Origin: CADCWK01 sp035944555
GTDB lineage: Bacteria > Chloroflexota > Chloroflexia > Thermomicrobiales > UBA6265
Assembly (NCBI GenBank): GCA_035944555.1
Contig: DASZAY010000016.1
Location: 11,287-75,286 of the forward strand
Length of the DNA stretch: 64,000 nt
Reading direction: 5' to 3'
The notes under the pieces are model-generated. The model did not search any database. It was not told the origin of the DNA and saw nothing but the letters and a program-made list of their open reading frames with translations. The translations under genes were made by a program, and so were the position numbers. This document shows positions 9,326-17,971 of the stretch, in pieces. Each line of letters starts with the position of its first letter. Positions within the stretch are counted from its first letter, which is position 1.

Positions 9326-9611
9326 GGGAACCTCTTCGCTGCCGGGTCGTGGTCGCTGCCACGACCAGCTCCTGTCGCGTGGATTCCGCTCAGGCAGGAA
9401 CCGGTCCATGCACGTGGTCATGTGACCACGTCCGAGCAGGCACGAGCAGGCACAATCAGGACATACAGTGAGTCTGAGCACGGCGGGAGACGTGATCGTC
9501 GATCATGATGGCGAACGGCTGTCCCTTCCTTACGACCGATTTGTCCGCGCCTCCGTCCGCGGTCATGATCAACGCGCTGACGACCCCCCTGGCGCCCCCC
9601 TGGAGCGGCAC

Positions 9612-11198
9612 ATGTCTGGCAGTTCTCCAACCGATCAGTCTCCCGACATCCCGGGCCGTCGCGCCGCGGACGAGCGGTCGCGAGCGGTTCGCCACGCCGA
9701 GGAGCGGGAGGAGTGGCTCCGGCTCATCCTGTCGAACATGCGTGGGCACGCCGTCTTCATCTCGGACATCGACGACCGGATCGTCGAGTGGTTTCCCGGT
9801 GCGGAGGAGGTCTTCGGCTGGTCGGCCGAGGAGGTGATCGGTGAGCCCGCCGCCATCATCTTCACGCCCGAGGACCGGCGCGCGGGCATGCCCGCACGAG
9901 AGGTGGCCACCGCCACCCGGGACGGGCGCGCGCCGGATGTCCGGTGGCACCAGCGCAAGGACGGATCGCGCGTCTTCATCGACGGGGTCCTGACGCCGCT
10001 CCACGATGGCGACGCCGAGATCAAGGGGTACCTGAAGGTCGGCCAGGACATCACCGAGCGTCACCAGGCCGAGGAGGCGCTGCGGGAGAGCGAGGAGCGT
10101 TACCGCACGCTGTTCGAATCCATGGACCAGGGGTTCTGCACCATCGAGTTGATCCTCGACGACGACGGCAATGCGGTCGACTGGATCTACCTGGAGACCA
10201 ACCCCGCCTTCGAGCGCAACAGCGGACTGGCCGGGGCAGTGGGACGGCGGATCCGCGACATCGCTCCCGATCAGGAGCAGTACTGGTACGACATCTACGG
10301 CAAGGTGGCACGCACGGGAGAGCCGGTCCGCTTCGAGCAGAAGGCGGAGGCCTTCGACCGCTGGTTCAGCCTCTACGCCTACCGGGTGGGCCAGCCCGAG
10401 CAACACCGGGTGGCCGTCCTGTTCGAGGACATCACCTCCTGCAAGCACATGGAACATGAGCGCGAGCAGGCCAGGCAGGTCGCCGAGCGGGCGGTCCTGG
10501 CTCGTGACCGGTTTCTCTCGATCGGCGCCCATGAGTTGCGCACGCCCATCACCGGGATTAAGGGCACGGCGAATCTGATGGAACGTGCCCTGAAACGCGG
10601 CACGCTCACGCCGGAGCGCCAGGAGCGCTACGTCGTGGCCCTGGTGGAAGGGAGTGACCGCCTGGAGGCGATGATCGCCGACTTGTTCGATGTCGCGCGT
10701 CTCCGGGCAAGGGACACCGGTCAGGTCGAGCGGCACGCGGAACCGGTCGACCTGGCCGCACTCGTCGACGAGACCCTGCGACAGACCTGGCCTGGGCCAT
10801 CGGGACGGCGTCTCCAGGTAGACCTGCAATCCGGACCGGCGCTGCTGGTCGAGCGTGACAAGATCCGCCAGATCGTGATCAACCTGATCGAGAACGGCCT
10901 CAAGTACTCTCCGGACGGAGGCAGCGTCGACGTCCATCTGTCGTTTGACGCGACCGGAGCGACCTTGCGCGTCCGCGATCAGGGCATCGGTCTGCCGGCC
11001 AACGCGCTCGAGAGCATCTTCCAGCCATTCAACCGCGCGTCGAATGCATCGGCGTCGAACATCCCCGGGATGGGACTGGGGCTGTACATCTGCCGGGAGA
11101 TCGCCCATGCCCATGGCGGTCGCTTGTGGGCTGAAAGCGCCGGCGAACTCCAGGGGACGACGTTGAACCTCTGGCTACCGGCTCCCTCCAACGACTGA
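9612..11198 (+). CDS. PAS-PAS sensor histidine kinase, cytoplasmic
   Basis: Soluble sensor kinase of 528 residues. The order is: a PAS domain (about 30-150; LILSNMRGHAVFISDIDDRIVEW, ending in PAC-like GYLKVGQDITERHQAE), a second PAS (about 155-275; SEERYRTLFESMDQGFCTIE), a short coiled coil, HisKA with HELRTPITGIKG (phospho-accepting His307), and a HATPase_c domain with N-box NLIENGLKYS (Asn428), DQGIGLP and GMGLGLYICREI. There is no transmembrane segment, so the signal is intracellular, perhaps redox or a ligand bound by PAS. ATG 9612 was chosen because GGAG precedes it by 8 nt; an upstream GTG at 9468 adds 48 residues. No intact response regulator is adjacent: the nearest receiver gene is broken. 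Confidence 0.9.
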   Translation: MSGSSPTDQSPDIPGRRAADERSRAVRHAEEREEWLRLILSNMRGHAVFISDIDDRIVEWFPGAEEVFGWSAEEVIGEPAAIIFTPEDRRAGMPAREVATATRDGRAPDVRWHQRKDGSRVFIDGVLTPLHDGDAEIKGYLKVGQDITERHQAEEALRESEERYRTLFESMDQGFCTIELILDDDGNAVDWIYLETNPAFERNSGLAGAVGRRIRDIAPDQEQYWYDIYGKVARTGEPVRFEQKAEAFDRWFSLYAYRVGQPEQHRVAVLFEDITSCKHMEHEREQARQVAERAVLARDRFLSIGAHELRTPITGIKGTANLMERALKRGTLTPERQERYVVALVEGSDRLEAMIADLFDVARLRARDTGQVERHAEPVDLAALVDETLRQTWPGPSGRRLQVDLQSGPALLVERDKIRQIVINLIENGLKYSPDGGSVDVHLSFDATGATLRVRDQGIGLPANALESIFQPFNRASNASASNIPGMGLGLYICREIAHAHGGRLWAESAGELQGTTLNLWLPAPSND

Positions 11199-11893
11199 TC
11201 ACCCTTTCCGGCAGGATCACCGTCATGCCGGGGACCGGGCGTCGCCCCGGGGACGCGACGCAACTCAGACGGTCGGCGATTGCTGAACCCCATCCGTGAG
11301 CCTGGTGAGCCGTGGCACCAGCCATGCCTCCCCACACCGATGGTTCCCGTTCCCCCGGCCGCGTGGGAGCCACTCCCCGGAAACCCCGTCACTCCTGCTC
11401 CCTGGCAGGATTCTCGCTGCCGCCGCCAGCCGCCGAGCCACCTGGCCACCGGATCGCCCTGGTCCGGTCGGGCAGCTCACGCGCAGGCGACGACACCATG
11501 TCCGGGCTGCCCCGGAACCAGCCACGCGACGCCAGCGTCCCTAACACTCCCACCACGTCTGGCGTTCTTCACCGTCACCCCTCCCGGATCCAGCGCGTCG
11601 GGCCCCTCACATCCGGGCCAGGCGCGGCACCCCGGGATCCCCCACCTCGATCCGGCTCCTTCCCATGATCGTCAGCGGGCGCCCGACAACGCAGGCTGGT
11701 TGTCGCTGCAGCGGACCCGGGCCGTGCTGGCAATCGCCAGGTCCCGGTCACTCCTCGCCCGTTGTGCGTTCCCGTGTCTGCGGCATCCACAGGACCCGAG
11801 GTCATCCAGGTCGAGGTCTTCATCAGACCCTTCGACCATGACCCACCGGTCGTCCTCGAGGTCCGGACTCCCCTCCACCAGGCAGGACAGGTC
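11199..11893. other. Long gap downstream of the histidine kinase
   Basis: About 700 bp in which all open frames are Arg/Pro/Ser-rich and look like shadows. The last stretch (from about 11792) reads plausibly in the frame of the next small gene (EVIQVEVFIRPFDHDPP), so that gene may have a longer N-terminus from a TTG at 11762. Nothing else is recognisable. Confidence 0.4.
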
Positions 11894-12091
11894 ATGACAG
11901 ATGATGCAGCACGCACCGCGGCGGCCCATGAGCGCGACCTCAAGACCATCAACGACCTGAGTGTCATCCTCGGCACGGCACGGCTGGTCGAGCGCCGGGT
12001 GGAACTCGGGCGCCCAGTGTCTGACGAGCAGCTCAGGCGAGACATGCGCACGATCCAGGACGCGGTCTACCGCATATCAGCCCGCTCATAA
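11894..12091 (+). CDS. Small HisKA-like helical protein, second paralogue
   Basis: A 65-residue, almost wholly helical protein: LKTINDLSVILGTARLVERR...LGRPVSDEQLRRDMRTIQDAVYRI. It matches the small protein on the other side of the kinase (pattern L[ST]xIxG...RR...GxPV...RR...I..A..R). It therefore also resembles a HisKA hairpin, but the phospho-acceptor His position is not conserved here. It could be a kinase-binding regulator; the function is unknown. ATG 11894 is used; an in-frame TTG 44 codons upstream would give a longer form. Confidence 0.5.
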   Translation: MTDDAARTAAAHERDLKTINDLSVILGTARLVERRVELGRPVSDEQLRRDMRTIQDAVYRISARS

Positions 12092-12449
12092 GGCAGAACC
12101 CGGCGACGCGGAAGCGAACATGTCACCCATGATCGTGGACCCGTCATGGCGCCGGATCCAGCGTCCGCCTGCAGGATGCACGCGATTGCTCGACGCCGAG
12201 CAACGTCAGATCAACCAATCGTTAATGCGTGAGATCGTCCGATAGTGTATGCATTGCTGGTTGCCGCCTCGATCTGACGATCGAGCGCACTGTGCTGCCC
12301 ATCCAGTCCCCTGGTCGCGAACGGGCCGAGCGGCCAATCCGGCCCCGCGCCTACCTCCCCGGACCGCGCCCGGAACGCTGGCACCCATATCCCGGGTCCT
12401 CGCTCCGCCCCAGATTTCCCCGATCGCTGCATCTCCCTGAGGATCCCTG
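12092..12449. other. Intergenic region before the glycosyltransferase
   Basis: No supported gene. A 41-codon frame with a purine-rich leader starts near 12119 but has nothing recognisable. An A/T-richer patch at about 12205-12255 is the most likely promoter area for the downstream membrane glycosyltransferase. Confidence 0.4.
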
Positions 12450-14429
12450 ATGGTCATCGTGCCTGTCGTCGCGTTCGTGACCTGCTGGGTCGCCCTGGTG
12501 TCCCGGCGGAGCCGGCTCGGTCTCCGTGAGGCATTCCTGGTTTCGGCGCTGATCTGGGGTGTCATCGCCACACTGATCATCGAAGGGTCGAGCCTGGTTA
12601 ATGCGCTGGCGGCCCCGGCCGTCGCGGGCGCGTGGCTGATCGTCATCGTCGTCGCCCTGGCGGCGACGTCCTGGTCGGGCGCCGCCCGGCGCTGGCGAGA
12701 TCGCTCAAGGATCACCGTTCCGTGGGTCCGGGAAAGCCCCGTTCTCATCGGGCTCTGCGTCGTCGGGGGCGTCCTTGCCCTCGTGGCCATCACCGGGGGG
12801 ATCAGCACGAACGACGTGCTGGATTACCACCTGCCTCGCGTCATGCACTGGATCCAGAACCGCGACGTGTCGTTCTACCCGACGGCGGTCTCGCGACAGC
12901 TCAACTCGGGGCCGTGGTCGAGCTACGCGATCACGCAGTTCTTCGTGCTTGGTGGCGCCGACGCCTGGGCCAACCTGGTCCAGTGGTTCGCCTTCGTCGG
13001 TTGCGCGATCGGGTCGAGCGTGGTCGCCCGGCAGTTCGGCGCTGGCCCGAGCGGGCAGATCTGCGCGGCGGTGTTTGCGGCGACGATCCCGATGGCCGTG
13101 CTACAGGGGGCGACGGCGCAGAACGACCTCTGCGTCGCGTTCTGGGTCGTCACGCTGGCGTGGGCACTGCTCCGTCTGGCCGCGCCGGACCGGCGCATGA
13201 CGACCGGACAGGTCCTGCGAGGCGGAGTGCTGGCCGGGGCCGCCCTCGGTCTGGCCCTGCTGACCAAGTCAACGGGATTCCTCTTCGCCGGCACGGTCGT
13301 GGCGGCGCTCGGGCTGCTCGTGCTGGGACGCCACCGGTGGCGGATCGTACTGATGGGAATCGCTGGCGGACTCACCGTCATCGTGCTGAACGCGCCTTTC
13401 TGGTTGCGCAACCACGCGCTGTATGGCAGCCCGCTCGGCCCCGGACAGGAGAGTCCACCCGGCCAGACCTGGGGGCGCTACACCAACGACGACCTGTCGC
13501 TGGACACGCTCATCTCGAATGTGGTGCGGTTCCTGGCCCTGAACGTCAATCCTCCGTCCCATGAAGGAGCGGCCCGGGTAACGGCTTGGGTCGTCTCGTT
13601 CCTGGAGGGGCTCGGCATCGACCCCAACGACCCGGGGACGACCTGGGCAGGGCAGACCTTCAGCGTGGCGCCGCTCCACACCAATGAGGACGGCGCGGGC
13701 AACCTCATCCACCTCGTGCTGATCGGCCTCGTCCTGATTGCCCTGCCCCTCGTCCCGGCCCTGCGCCGATGGGCGGTCGTGCTGTACGCCGGCGCGGCGC
13801 TGGCCGGGTTCCTGACGTTCTGCCTGATGCTGAAGTGGTCGCCCTGGAGCACGCGGCTCTACCTGACGAGCCTGATCCTGTTCGCGCCGGTGATCGGCCT
13901 GGCGGTCAGCCAGATCCGGTACGCATGGATCCCGCGGGTAGCCATGGTCGCCCTGCTGCTGACGACCGCTCCCTACCTGCTCTTCGCCCAGCATCGCCCG
14001 GTCCTCGGCGGTGACATCTATCAGCCGGCGGTCTGGGAGGTGTCGACGGTCGGCGATGGCCAGAACGCTGACCTGTTCGTGACCCGCCCCCAGCTGGCGG
14101 ACGACTTCGCGACGGCGATCACACTCATGGAAGAATCGCGGTGCGGACAGATCGGGCTCTGGCGCTTCGACGCGTCGGAGTACCCGGCTCGGGCACTGCT
14201 CGGGGCATCCCTGCCCGAGGAGCCCCGGCTGCAGCACATCGGCGTCATCAACGACACCCGTCCGCTCTCGTTGCGGCCACCCTACTACGAGTTCGCCCCG
14301 TGCCTGGTGATCGGCCTGCGCCAGTACGTTGGTGATCCGCCGACCACCGTCATCGACAGGCGGGCGTACACTCGGGTCTGGTCATCGGACGCGATCGTGA
14401 TCTACCGGCCCTCCTGGTACCTGGAGTGA
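12450..14429 (+). CDS. Polytopic GT-C-type glycosyltransferase (family 39-like)
   Basis: A 659-residue membrane protein with about twelve hydrophobic segments and the GT-C layout. A large first extracytoplasmic loop contains the acidic signature STNDVLDYHLPRVMHWIQNR, comparable with the Asp-x-Tyr...Pro-Arg region of dolichyl/undecaprenyl-phosphate-sugar dependent mannosyl- and arabinosyl-transferases. Then come GGISTND, TIPMAVLQGATAQNDLCVAFWV, TKSTGFLFAG, further TM segments and a soluble C-terminal domain of about 130 residues. It should transfer a sugar from a polyprenyl-phosphate donor onto a protein or lipid outside the membrane. Donor and acceptor are unknown. ATG with GAGG 8 nt upstream. 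It stands alone. Confidence 0.8.
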   Translation: MVIVPVVAFVTCWVALVSRRSRLGLREAFLVSALIWGVIATLIIEGSSLVNALAAPAVAGAWLIVIVVALAATSWSGAARRWRDRSRITVPWVRESPVLIGLCVVGGVLALVAITGGISTNDVLDYHLPRVMHWIQNRDVSFYPTAVSRQLNSGPWSSYAITQFFVLGGADAWANLVQWFAFVGCAIGSSVVARQFGAGPSGQICAAVFAATIPMAVLQGATAQNDLCVAFWVVTLAWALLRLAAPDRRMTTGQVLRGGVLAGAALGLALLTKSTGFLFAGTVVAALGLLVLGRHRWRIVLMGIAGGLTVIVLNAPFWLRNHALYGSPLGPGQESPPGQTWGRYTNDDLSLDTLISNVVRFLALNVNPPSHEGAARVTAWVVSFLEGLGIDPNDPGTTWAGQTFSVAPLHTNEDGAGNLIHLVLIGLVLIALPLVPALRRWAVVLYAGAALAGFLTFCLMLKWSPWSTRLYLTSLILFAPVIGLAVSQIRYAWIPRVAMVALLLTTAPYLLFAQHRPVLGGDIYQPAVWEVSTVGDGQNADLFVTRPQLADDFATAITLMEESRCGQIGLWRFDASEYPARALLGASLPEEPRLQHIGVINDTRPLSLRPPYYEFAPCLVIGLRQYVGDPPTTVIDRRAYTRVWSSDAIVIYRPSWYLE

Positions 14430-14507
14430 CGTGGTCCTGGCCGGACCCGAATGGCGCACCGACCTGAGGTGGGTGATTATGGACAATACAGGACCCTTTT
14501 TCCCTCG

Positions 14508-14547
14508 TTGACTGGGGTTGAGGTGCGAAGATGATCACAGCACCTCA
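14508..14547 (+). promoter_or_regulatory. Candidate promoter overlapped by an inverted repeat
   Basis: TTGACT (14508-14513), 16-bp spacer, GATGAT (14530-14535). An inverted repeat with arms TGAGGTGC (14519-14526) and GCACCTCA (14540-14547) overlaps the spacer and -10. A protein bound here would block initiation, suggesting control of the downstream two-gene unit. Confidence 0.4.
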
Positions 14548-14607
14548 GACCCGGAACGTGGCAGCTGGACGCACCAGCGACGTGGCGCGAGCTGCCGGAG
14601 ATCCCTC

Positions 14608-14838
14608 ATGAGTACCTACTCCCTGTATCGCGGCGCGAACCGCACCGACACCCTGGCCGATACCATCACGACGGCGCGCGACAAGTACCTCGCCCGGCAC
14701 GGGCGCTCCGCGACGACCGCCCGGGTCAGCACCCTGGTCGCCGAGGCACTCGGCCCCATCGCGGGGCTCGTCATCGTTCCCGATGTGCGGGTCCAGGTCG
14801 GTGAGGTGTGGCTGACGGACGAGGAGCGCCACCTATAG
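14608..14838 (+). CDS. Hypothetical 76-residue protein, partner of a SLOG protein
   Basis: A short, mostly helical protein (STYSLYRGANRTDTLADTITT...ARVSTLVAEALGPIAGLVIVPDVRVQVGEVWL) I do not recognise. The last third looks like two beta strands. Shine-Dalgarno GGAG lies 7-10 nt before the ATG. Its 3' end overlaps the GTG of the following SLOG gene by 31 nt, so the two are translationally coupled. Confidence 0.65.
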   Translation: MSTYSLYRGANRTDTLADTITTARDKYLARHGRSATTARVSTLVAEALGPIAGLVIVPDVRVQVGEVWLTDEERHL

Positions 14839-15383
14839 GTACCCGGATCGCCTTCGACCAGCTCCCCACGATCATCTGCGTAGCCGGTTCCCGGGATTTC
14901 CCACGCCGCGCGTGGGTAACGGCCTTCGTCGACCGGCTGCAACCGGGCACGACCATCGCCCACGGCTGCGGACCCGCCTCGCCCGAAGAGTGGGCGGGGG
15001 GCGCCGCGGTTGCCCAGGGGCTCGAGGTCATGACCTTTCCGGCCAACTGGGGGCGCTACGGGCGCTCGGCCGGGCCGCGGCGCAACCGGGAAATGCTCTC
15101 ATGCGTCGGCGCGTGGGGTGGAGTCCTGGTCGCGTTCGCCACGCGCTCGGCCTCCGGCGAGCTGCTCCACGGCCCCGCTGACGCGATCCGGCAGGCCGCC
15201 GAGATCGGTGTTCCCTACCACCTGATCGCCGTTGACGCTGACGGTGCCGTCACGACGGGGAGCCACGCGTTCGAGCCGTACCTGCTGAGCACAGCCGACG
15301 GACACCAGCCCGCCGCACCAGTTCCCCGAGCGAGCGCGGATCCCTTCCCGGTGGCAGACAGCGCCCGCCCGATCCCGGAATAA
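14808..15383 (+). CDS. SLOG-fold protein (DUF2493/YspA-like)
   Basis: A 191-residue cytoplasmic protein with the Rossmann-like SLOG signature of the YspA/DUF2493 group: first strand TIICVAGSRDF, then AHGCGPASPEEWAGGAAVAQG (the glycine-rich nucleotide-binding loop) and RRNREMLSCVGAWGGVLVAFA. SLOG proteins bind or process nucleotide-derived ligands and often sit in phage-defence or stress systems; that is family knowledge only. A disordered Pro/Ala-rich tail follows residue 160. The GTG start lies inside the previous gene. The gene ends just before a strong hairpin shared with the convergent DUF3574 gene. Confidence 0.75.
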   Translation: MADGRGAPPIGTRIAFDQLPTIICVAGSRDFPRRAWVTAFVDRLQPGTTIAHGCGPASPEEWAGGAAVAQGLEVMTFPANWGRYGRSAGPRRNREMLSCVGAWGGVLVAFATRSASGELLHGPADAIRQAAEIGVPYHLIAVDADGAVTTGSHAFEPYLLSTADGHQPAAPVPRASADPFPVADSARPIPE

Positions 15384-15452
15384 CCGCGGTGACTGTTCCA
15401 CTTCCGGGGAGTCCGGAGCGCCTGCTCGCGCCGATCTGTCCTGACAGACGCG

Positions 15453-15488
15453 ACGAGCCCCGGAGCGGTGATCCGCTCCGGGGCTCGT
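15453..15488. terminator. Bidirectional terminator hairpin
   Basis: A perfect 16-bp stem, ACGAGCCCCGGAGCGG, with loop TGAT, between the convergent SLOG and DUF3574 genes. It can serve both strands. Confidence 0.75.
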
Positions 15489-15517
15489 GTCATGCCCTGC
15501 CTCAGGTCCGCCGCAGG

Positions 15518-16090
15518 CTAGAAGCCGACGCAGACCGGGTAGGTGTCGGTCCGGAGGACGGACTCCTGGTCGAACTGGACCTCGTAGGCGTCGCGGATCT
15601 CCTCGAGCAGGTCGCTGGTCGCGCCGCTCGGATCCATCGGGTAGAGGATGATCAGGACGGTGCTGTCCTCGGAGTTGACTTCCCCGGCGCTGTTCTGCCA
15701 CTGGCCGTACGACTCCAGCACCGTCAGCCCGGCCGGGAAGCGCGGGGTGACTTCCGAATCGAGGAAGTCCTGCCACTCCTCGTCGGTGATCTCGCTCTCG
15801 GTGTCGTCCGTGCCGCGGCCGAAGTACAGCTCCGACTGAACCCACGCTTCCGCGCCCGTAGCCGGCGCGAGCATCGCGCACTGGTCGGCGACGGGCGTCC
15901 CCGCGCTGGCGACCGGCGTGCCGGTGTCCTGCGACGACGGCCGGGCCTCCGCGCCGAACAGCCCGGTCCCACCGGCGCCGAACATCGCCACGGCCAGCAG
16001 CAGCACGACCAGCCGTGCCTGCCCGAGCGCTGCGCCTGTCCGACCCCGGAACCCTGCCGTCTCACGTCCCGCATCCTGACCGTGGTCCAT
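15518..16090 (-). CDS. Exported DUF3574 protein
   Basis: A 190-residue protein with an N-terminal hydrophobic signal or anchor (ARLVVLLLAVAMFGAGGTGLF), a TGTPVASAGTPVADQ linker and a C-terminal DUF3574 domain: WVQSELYFGRGTDD, ITDEEWQDFLDSEVTPRFPAGLTVLESYGQW, then VLIILYP and a helix before VLRTDTYPVCVGF. The molecular role of DUF3574 is unknown. The ATG at 16090 has a strong AGGAGG 6 nt upstream, whereas the longer frame adds 75 Arg-rich residues that look non-coding. Confidence 0.8.
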   Translation of the reverse strand: MDHGQDAGRETAGFRGRTGAALGQARLVVLLLAVAMFGAGGTGLFGAEARPSSQDTGTPVASAGTPVADQCAMLAPATGAEAWVQSELYFGRGTDDTESEITDEEWQDFLDSEVTPRFPAGLTVLESYGQWQNSAGEVNSEDSTVLIILYPMDPSGATSDLLEEIRDAYEVQFDQESVLRTDTYPVCVGF

Positions 16091-16347
16091 GTCCGCTCCT
16101 CCTGCTCTCGCCGACCGCGCGCCGGGCCAATCGCCGGACCACGCCACCCGCTGATCCCGGGCCGGACCACGCGACGATCCCGCAGGGCCCAACGACCCGG
16201 CACGGTACCAGCCCCGGACGGCACCGGCAATCCGGCGATTCGGGCACCTGGCACGATCCCTGGCGCGTTTCTCCGGGTTCGCGCCGTGCCGCAAGGCAAT
16301 AGGCTTTCCGGTCAATGGATCGCCAGGCCATCGCTCCGTCGGCTGCG

Positions 16348-16947
16348 CTACCGGTCCGGGTCGGTGTCCGGTTGCGATAGGATTGGGCGCGGCTGACGAC
16401 GCTGGCGGGTCGGCTTGCGGGTCTGCCCCAGCTTGCGGACCAGGTCGTCGCCGACCGCCTCCAGCACATCCAGCGCCCGGGCCAGCTCATCCCAGCGGAT
16501 ACTCTCGACGCGGGAGAGGCTGTCCATCATGTCGGCGATGAACAGGTCCTCGACGTACCGGCTGACCTCGATCCCGGGTTCGGTGATGGCGATCAGCGAG
16601 CGACGGGAATCCGCCGGGTCGACGGTCCGGGTGATCAGCCCGCTGGTCTCGAGCCTGGTCAGCGCCTTGGTGATGACACTGGGCTGGACCTGGAAGTGGA
16701 CCGCGAGACTCGTGGCCGAGAGCGGCTCCGGTCCGAAGGTGTCGTACCGGATCAGCCAGAGGATGGCCAGCTGGCGCAGGCCGACCTTGCCGTGGGGCGT
16801 CTCGAAGTCCCGGATGGCGCTGGCCCAGGAACCGAAGCGGGGCAGCTCCGTCACCATCCGCCGCGCGATCGCCTCCGGGCTGGCCAGATCAGGGTCATGG
16901 GACGCCCCGGCACGGTGATGGTCGTCATGGGATGGAGGCATGCGCAT
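16348..16947 (-). CDS. MarR-family transcriptional regulator
   Basis: About 199 residues. The winged-helix core is typical: LRQLAILWLIRYDTFGPEPLSATSLAVHFQVQPSVITKALTRLE, then SGLITRTVDPADSRRSLIAITEPG (the wing, with the conserved DxRR), flanked by dimerisation helices. The C-terminal tail is basic and disordered (RKLGQTRKPTRQRRQPRP). Starts at 16947 or 16941 are equally possible. It is followed in the same direction by the DUF3574 gene, 257 bp away. No clear operator was seen. Confidence 0.85.
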   Translation of the reverse strand: MRMPPSHDDHHRAGASHDPDLASPEAIARRMVTELPRFGSWASAIRDFETPHGKVGLRQLAILWLIRYDTFGPEPLSATSLAVHFQVQPSVITKALTRLETSGLITRTVDPADSRRSLIAITEPGIEVSRYVEDLFIADMMDSLSRVESIRWDELARALDVLEAVGDDLVRKLGQTRKPTRQRRQPRPILSQPDTDPDR

Positions 16948-17134
16948 CGTGGGTGATCCGGCAGCGCCGGCGCGACGGTCGGCGCCGGGGCGGCCCCCGG
17001 GCGACAGGTCCCGCGAGTGACCCACGGTGATGATCGTCGGTACGACACCGCCGGCGCCATGACCCTGTCCGGGGAGGTCAGCGCTCAGGCCACCGCACCA
17101 ATCACCCGCGCAGGCAGGCGAGAACTACGCCGTA

Positions 17135-17851
17135 TCAGCCCGGCGAAGCCTGCCCGGCGGGAGCGGGAAGCGCCCGCCGCTCCCGCGCGGCCAGCCAGGC
17201 GGCGATGCCTGGCAGGGTCGCGGAGCCGGCATCGTCCAGCGACGTGACGGTTGCACCCCAGCCGGTGAGCGCCGAGACCAGCTCGTCGCCACGGAGGACC
17301 GCCGGGGCACCGACGCCCGCCGGGACCGGTGCCGGATCGGACGTGTCCGGTACCGACCCGACCAGCAGGATGGGGAGACCGGTCATCGGAGCCAGCGGCG
17401 GGTCCCAGCCGGGGACGACCGGCAGCGACGGGCCGACCGCGATGGCGCCGGACAGGAGGTCCGGCACGGCCAGGGCCGTGGCGATGGCCATGATTGCCCC
17501 CTGCCCGACGCCGAGCAGGAACGGCAGTTCGGCGTCCGGCCGGCCGGCAGCCCGCTGCCGGTCGACCTCGTCCCAGAGGAACCGCTCGATCTCGGACAGG
17601 GCATCGCCGAAGAAGACGGGACCGGGCCGGTCGTCCGGCCCGACGAACCAGGTGTAGCCGGTGATCGTCCGGGCCCGGAACACACCCTTGTACGACTCCA
17701 GCCCGATCACCCGCCCGGTCGCGGTCGCACCGAGTCCCCAGGTGGCCACGTCCCTCGCGTGCTGGTTGCGGTCGTGGAGCGTGATCATGCGCGGACCGTC
17801 GGTGCCGTCGCGGAGGGGGACGTGGATCAGCTGGCTGAGCGGGCGATTCAT
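17135..17851 (-). CDS. Alpha/beta-hydrolase-fold protein lacking the nucleophile Ser (copy 1)
   Basis: A 238-residue protein resembling the phospholipase/carboxylesterase branch of alpha/beta hydrolases. MITLHDRN...GRVIGLESYKGVF, GYTWFVGPDDRPGPVFFGDALSEIERFLWDEVDR, then the strand-elbow LPFLLGVGQGAIMAIATA. The canonical GxSxG elbow reads GVGQG, with Gly where Ser should be, and the expected C-terminal His is also absent (LDDAGSATLPGIAAWL). It is probably non-catalytic. It is 60-70% alike by eye to the protein at 23557-24258 and, like it, follows a Tat flavoprotein gene on the same strand. Start ATG chosen by GAGG upstream and by alignment of the shared RPLSQL start. Confidence 0.75.
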   Translation of the reverse strand: MNRPLSQLIHVPLRDGTDGPRMITLHDRNQHARDVATWGLGATATGRVIGLESYKGVFRARTITGYTWFVGPDDRPGPVFFGDALSEIERFLWDEVDRQRAAGRPDAELPFLLGVGQGAIMAIATALAVPDLLSGAIAVGPSLPVVPGWDPPLAPMTGLPILLVGSVPDTSDPAPVPAGVGAPAVLRGDELVSALTGWGATVTSLDDAGSATLPGIAAWLAARERRALPAPAGQASPG

Positions 17852-17873
17852 GGGGAGCCTCGGAGCGATTGAA

Positions 17874-17919
17874 TCCCGACGCCCGGTCCGGCAGGGAATG
17901 CGCGGACCGGGCGTCGGGA
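17874..17919 (-). terminator. Intercistronic hairpin between flavoprotein 1 and hydrolase-like 1
   Basis: A stem of about 17 bp (arms TCCCGACGCCCGGTCCG and complement) with a 12-nt loop, lying between the stop of the flavoprotein gene and the ATG of the hydrolase-like gene. It is either a terminator/attenuator or an mRNA-stabilising hairpin; an equivalent hairpin occurs in module 2. Confidence 0.65.
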
Positions 17920-17971
17920 ACGACATGGCCGTGAAACGGACGGGACCGCGGCCGGACGAGCCGGACCGCCG

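Noticed and set aside
12119..12245. 41-codon frame after the second mini-HisKA gene
   Set aside because: Purine-rich leader present but no conservation clue or recognisable feature; too short to support.
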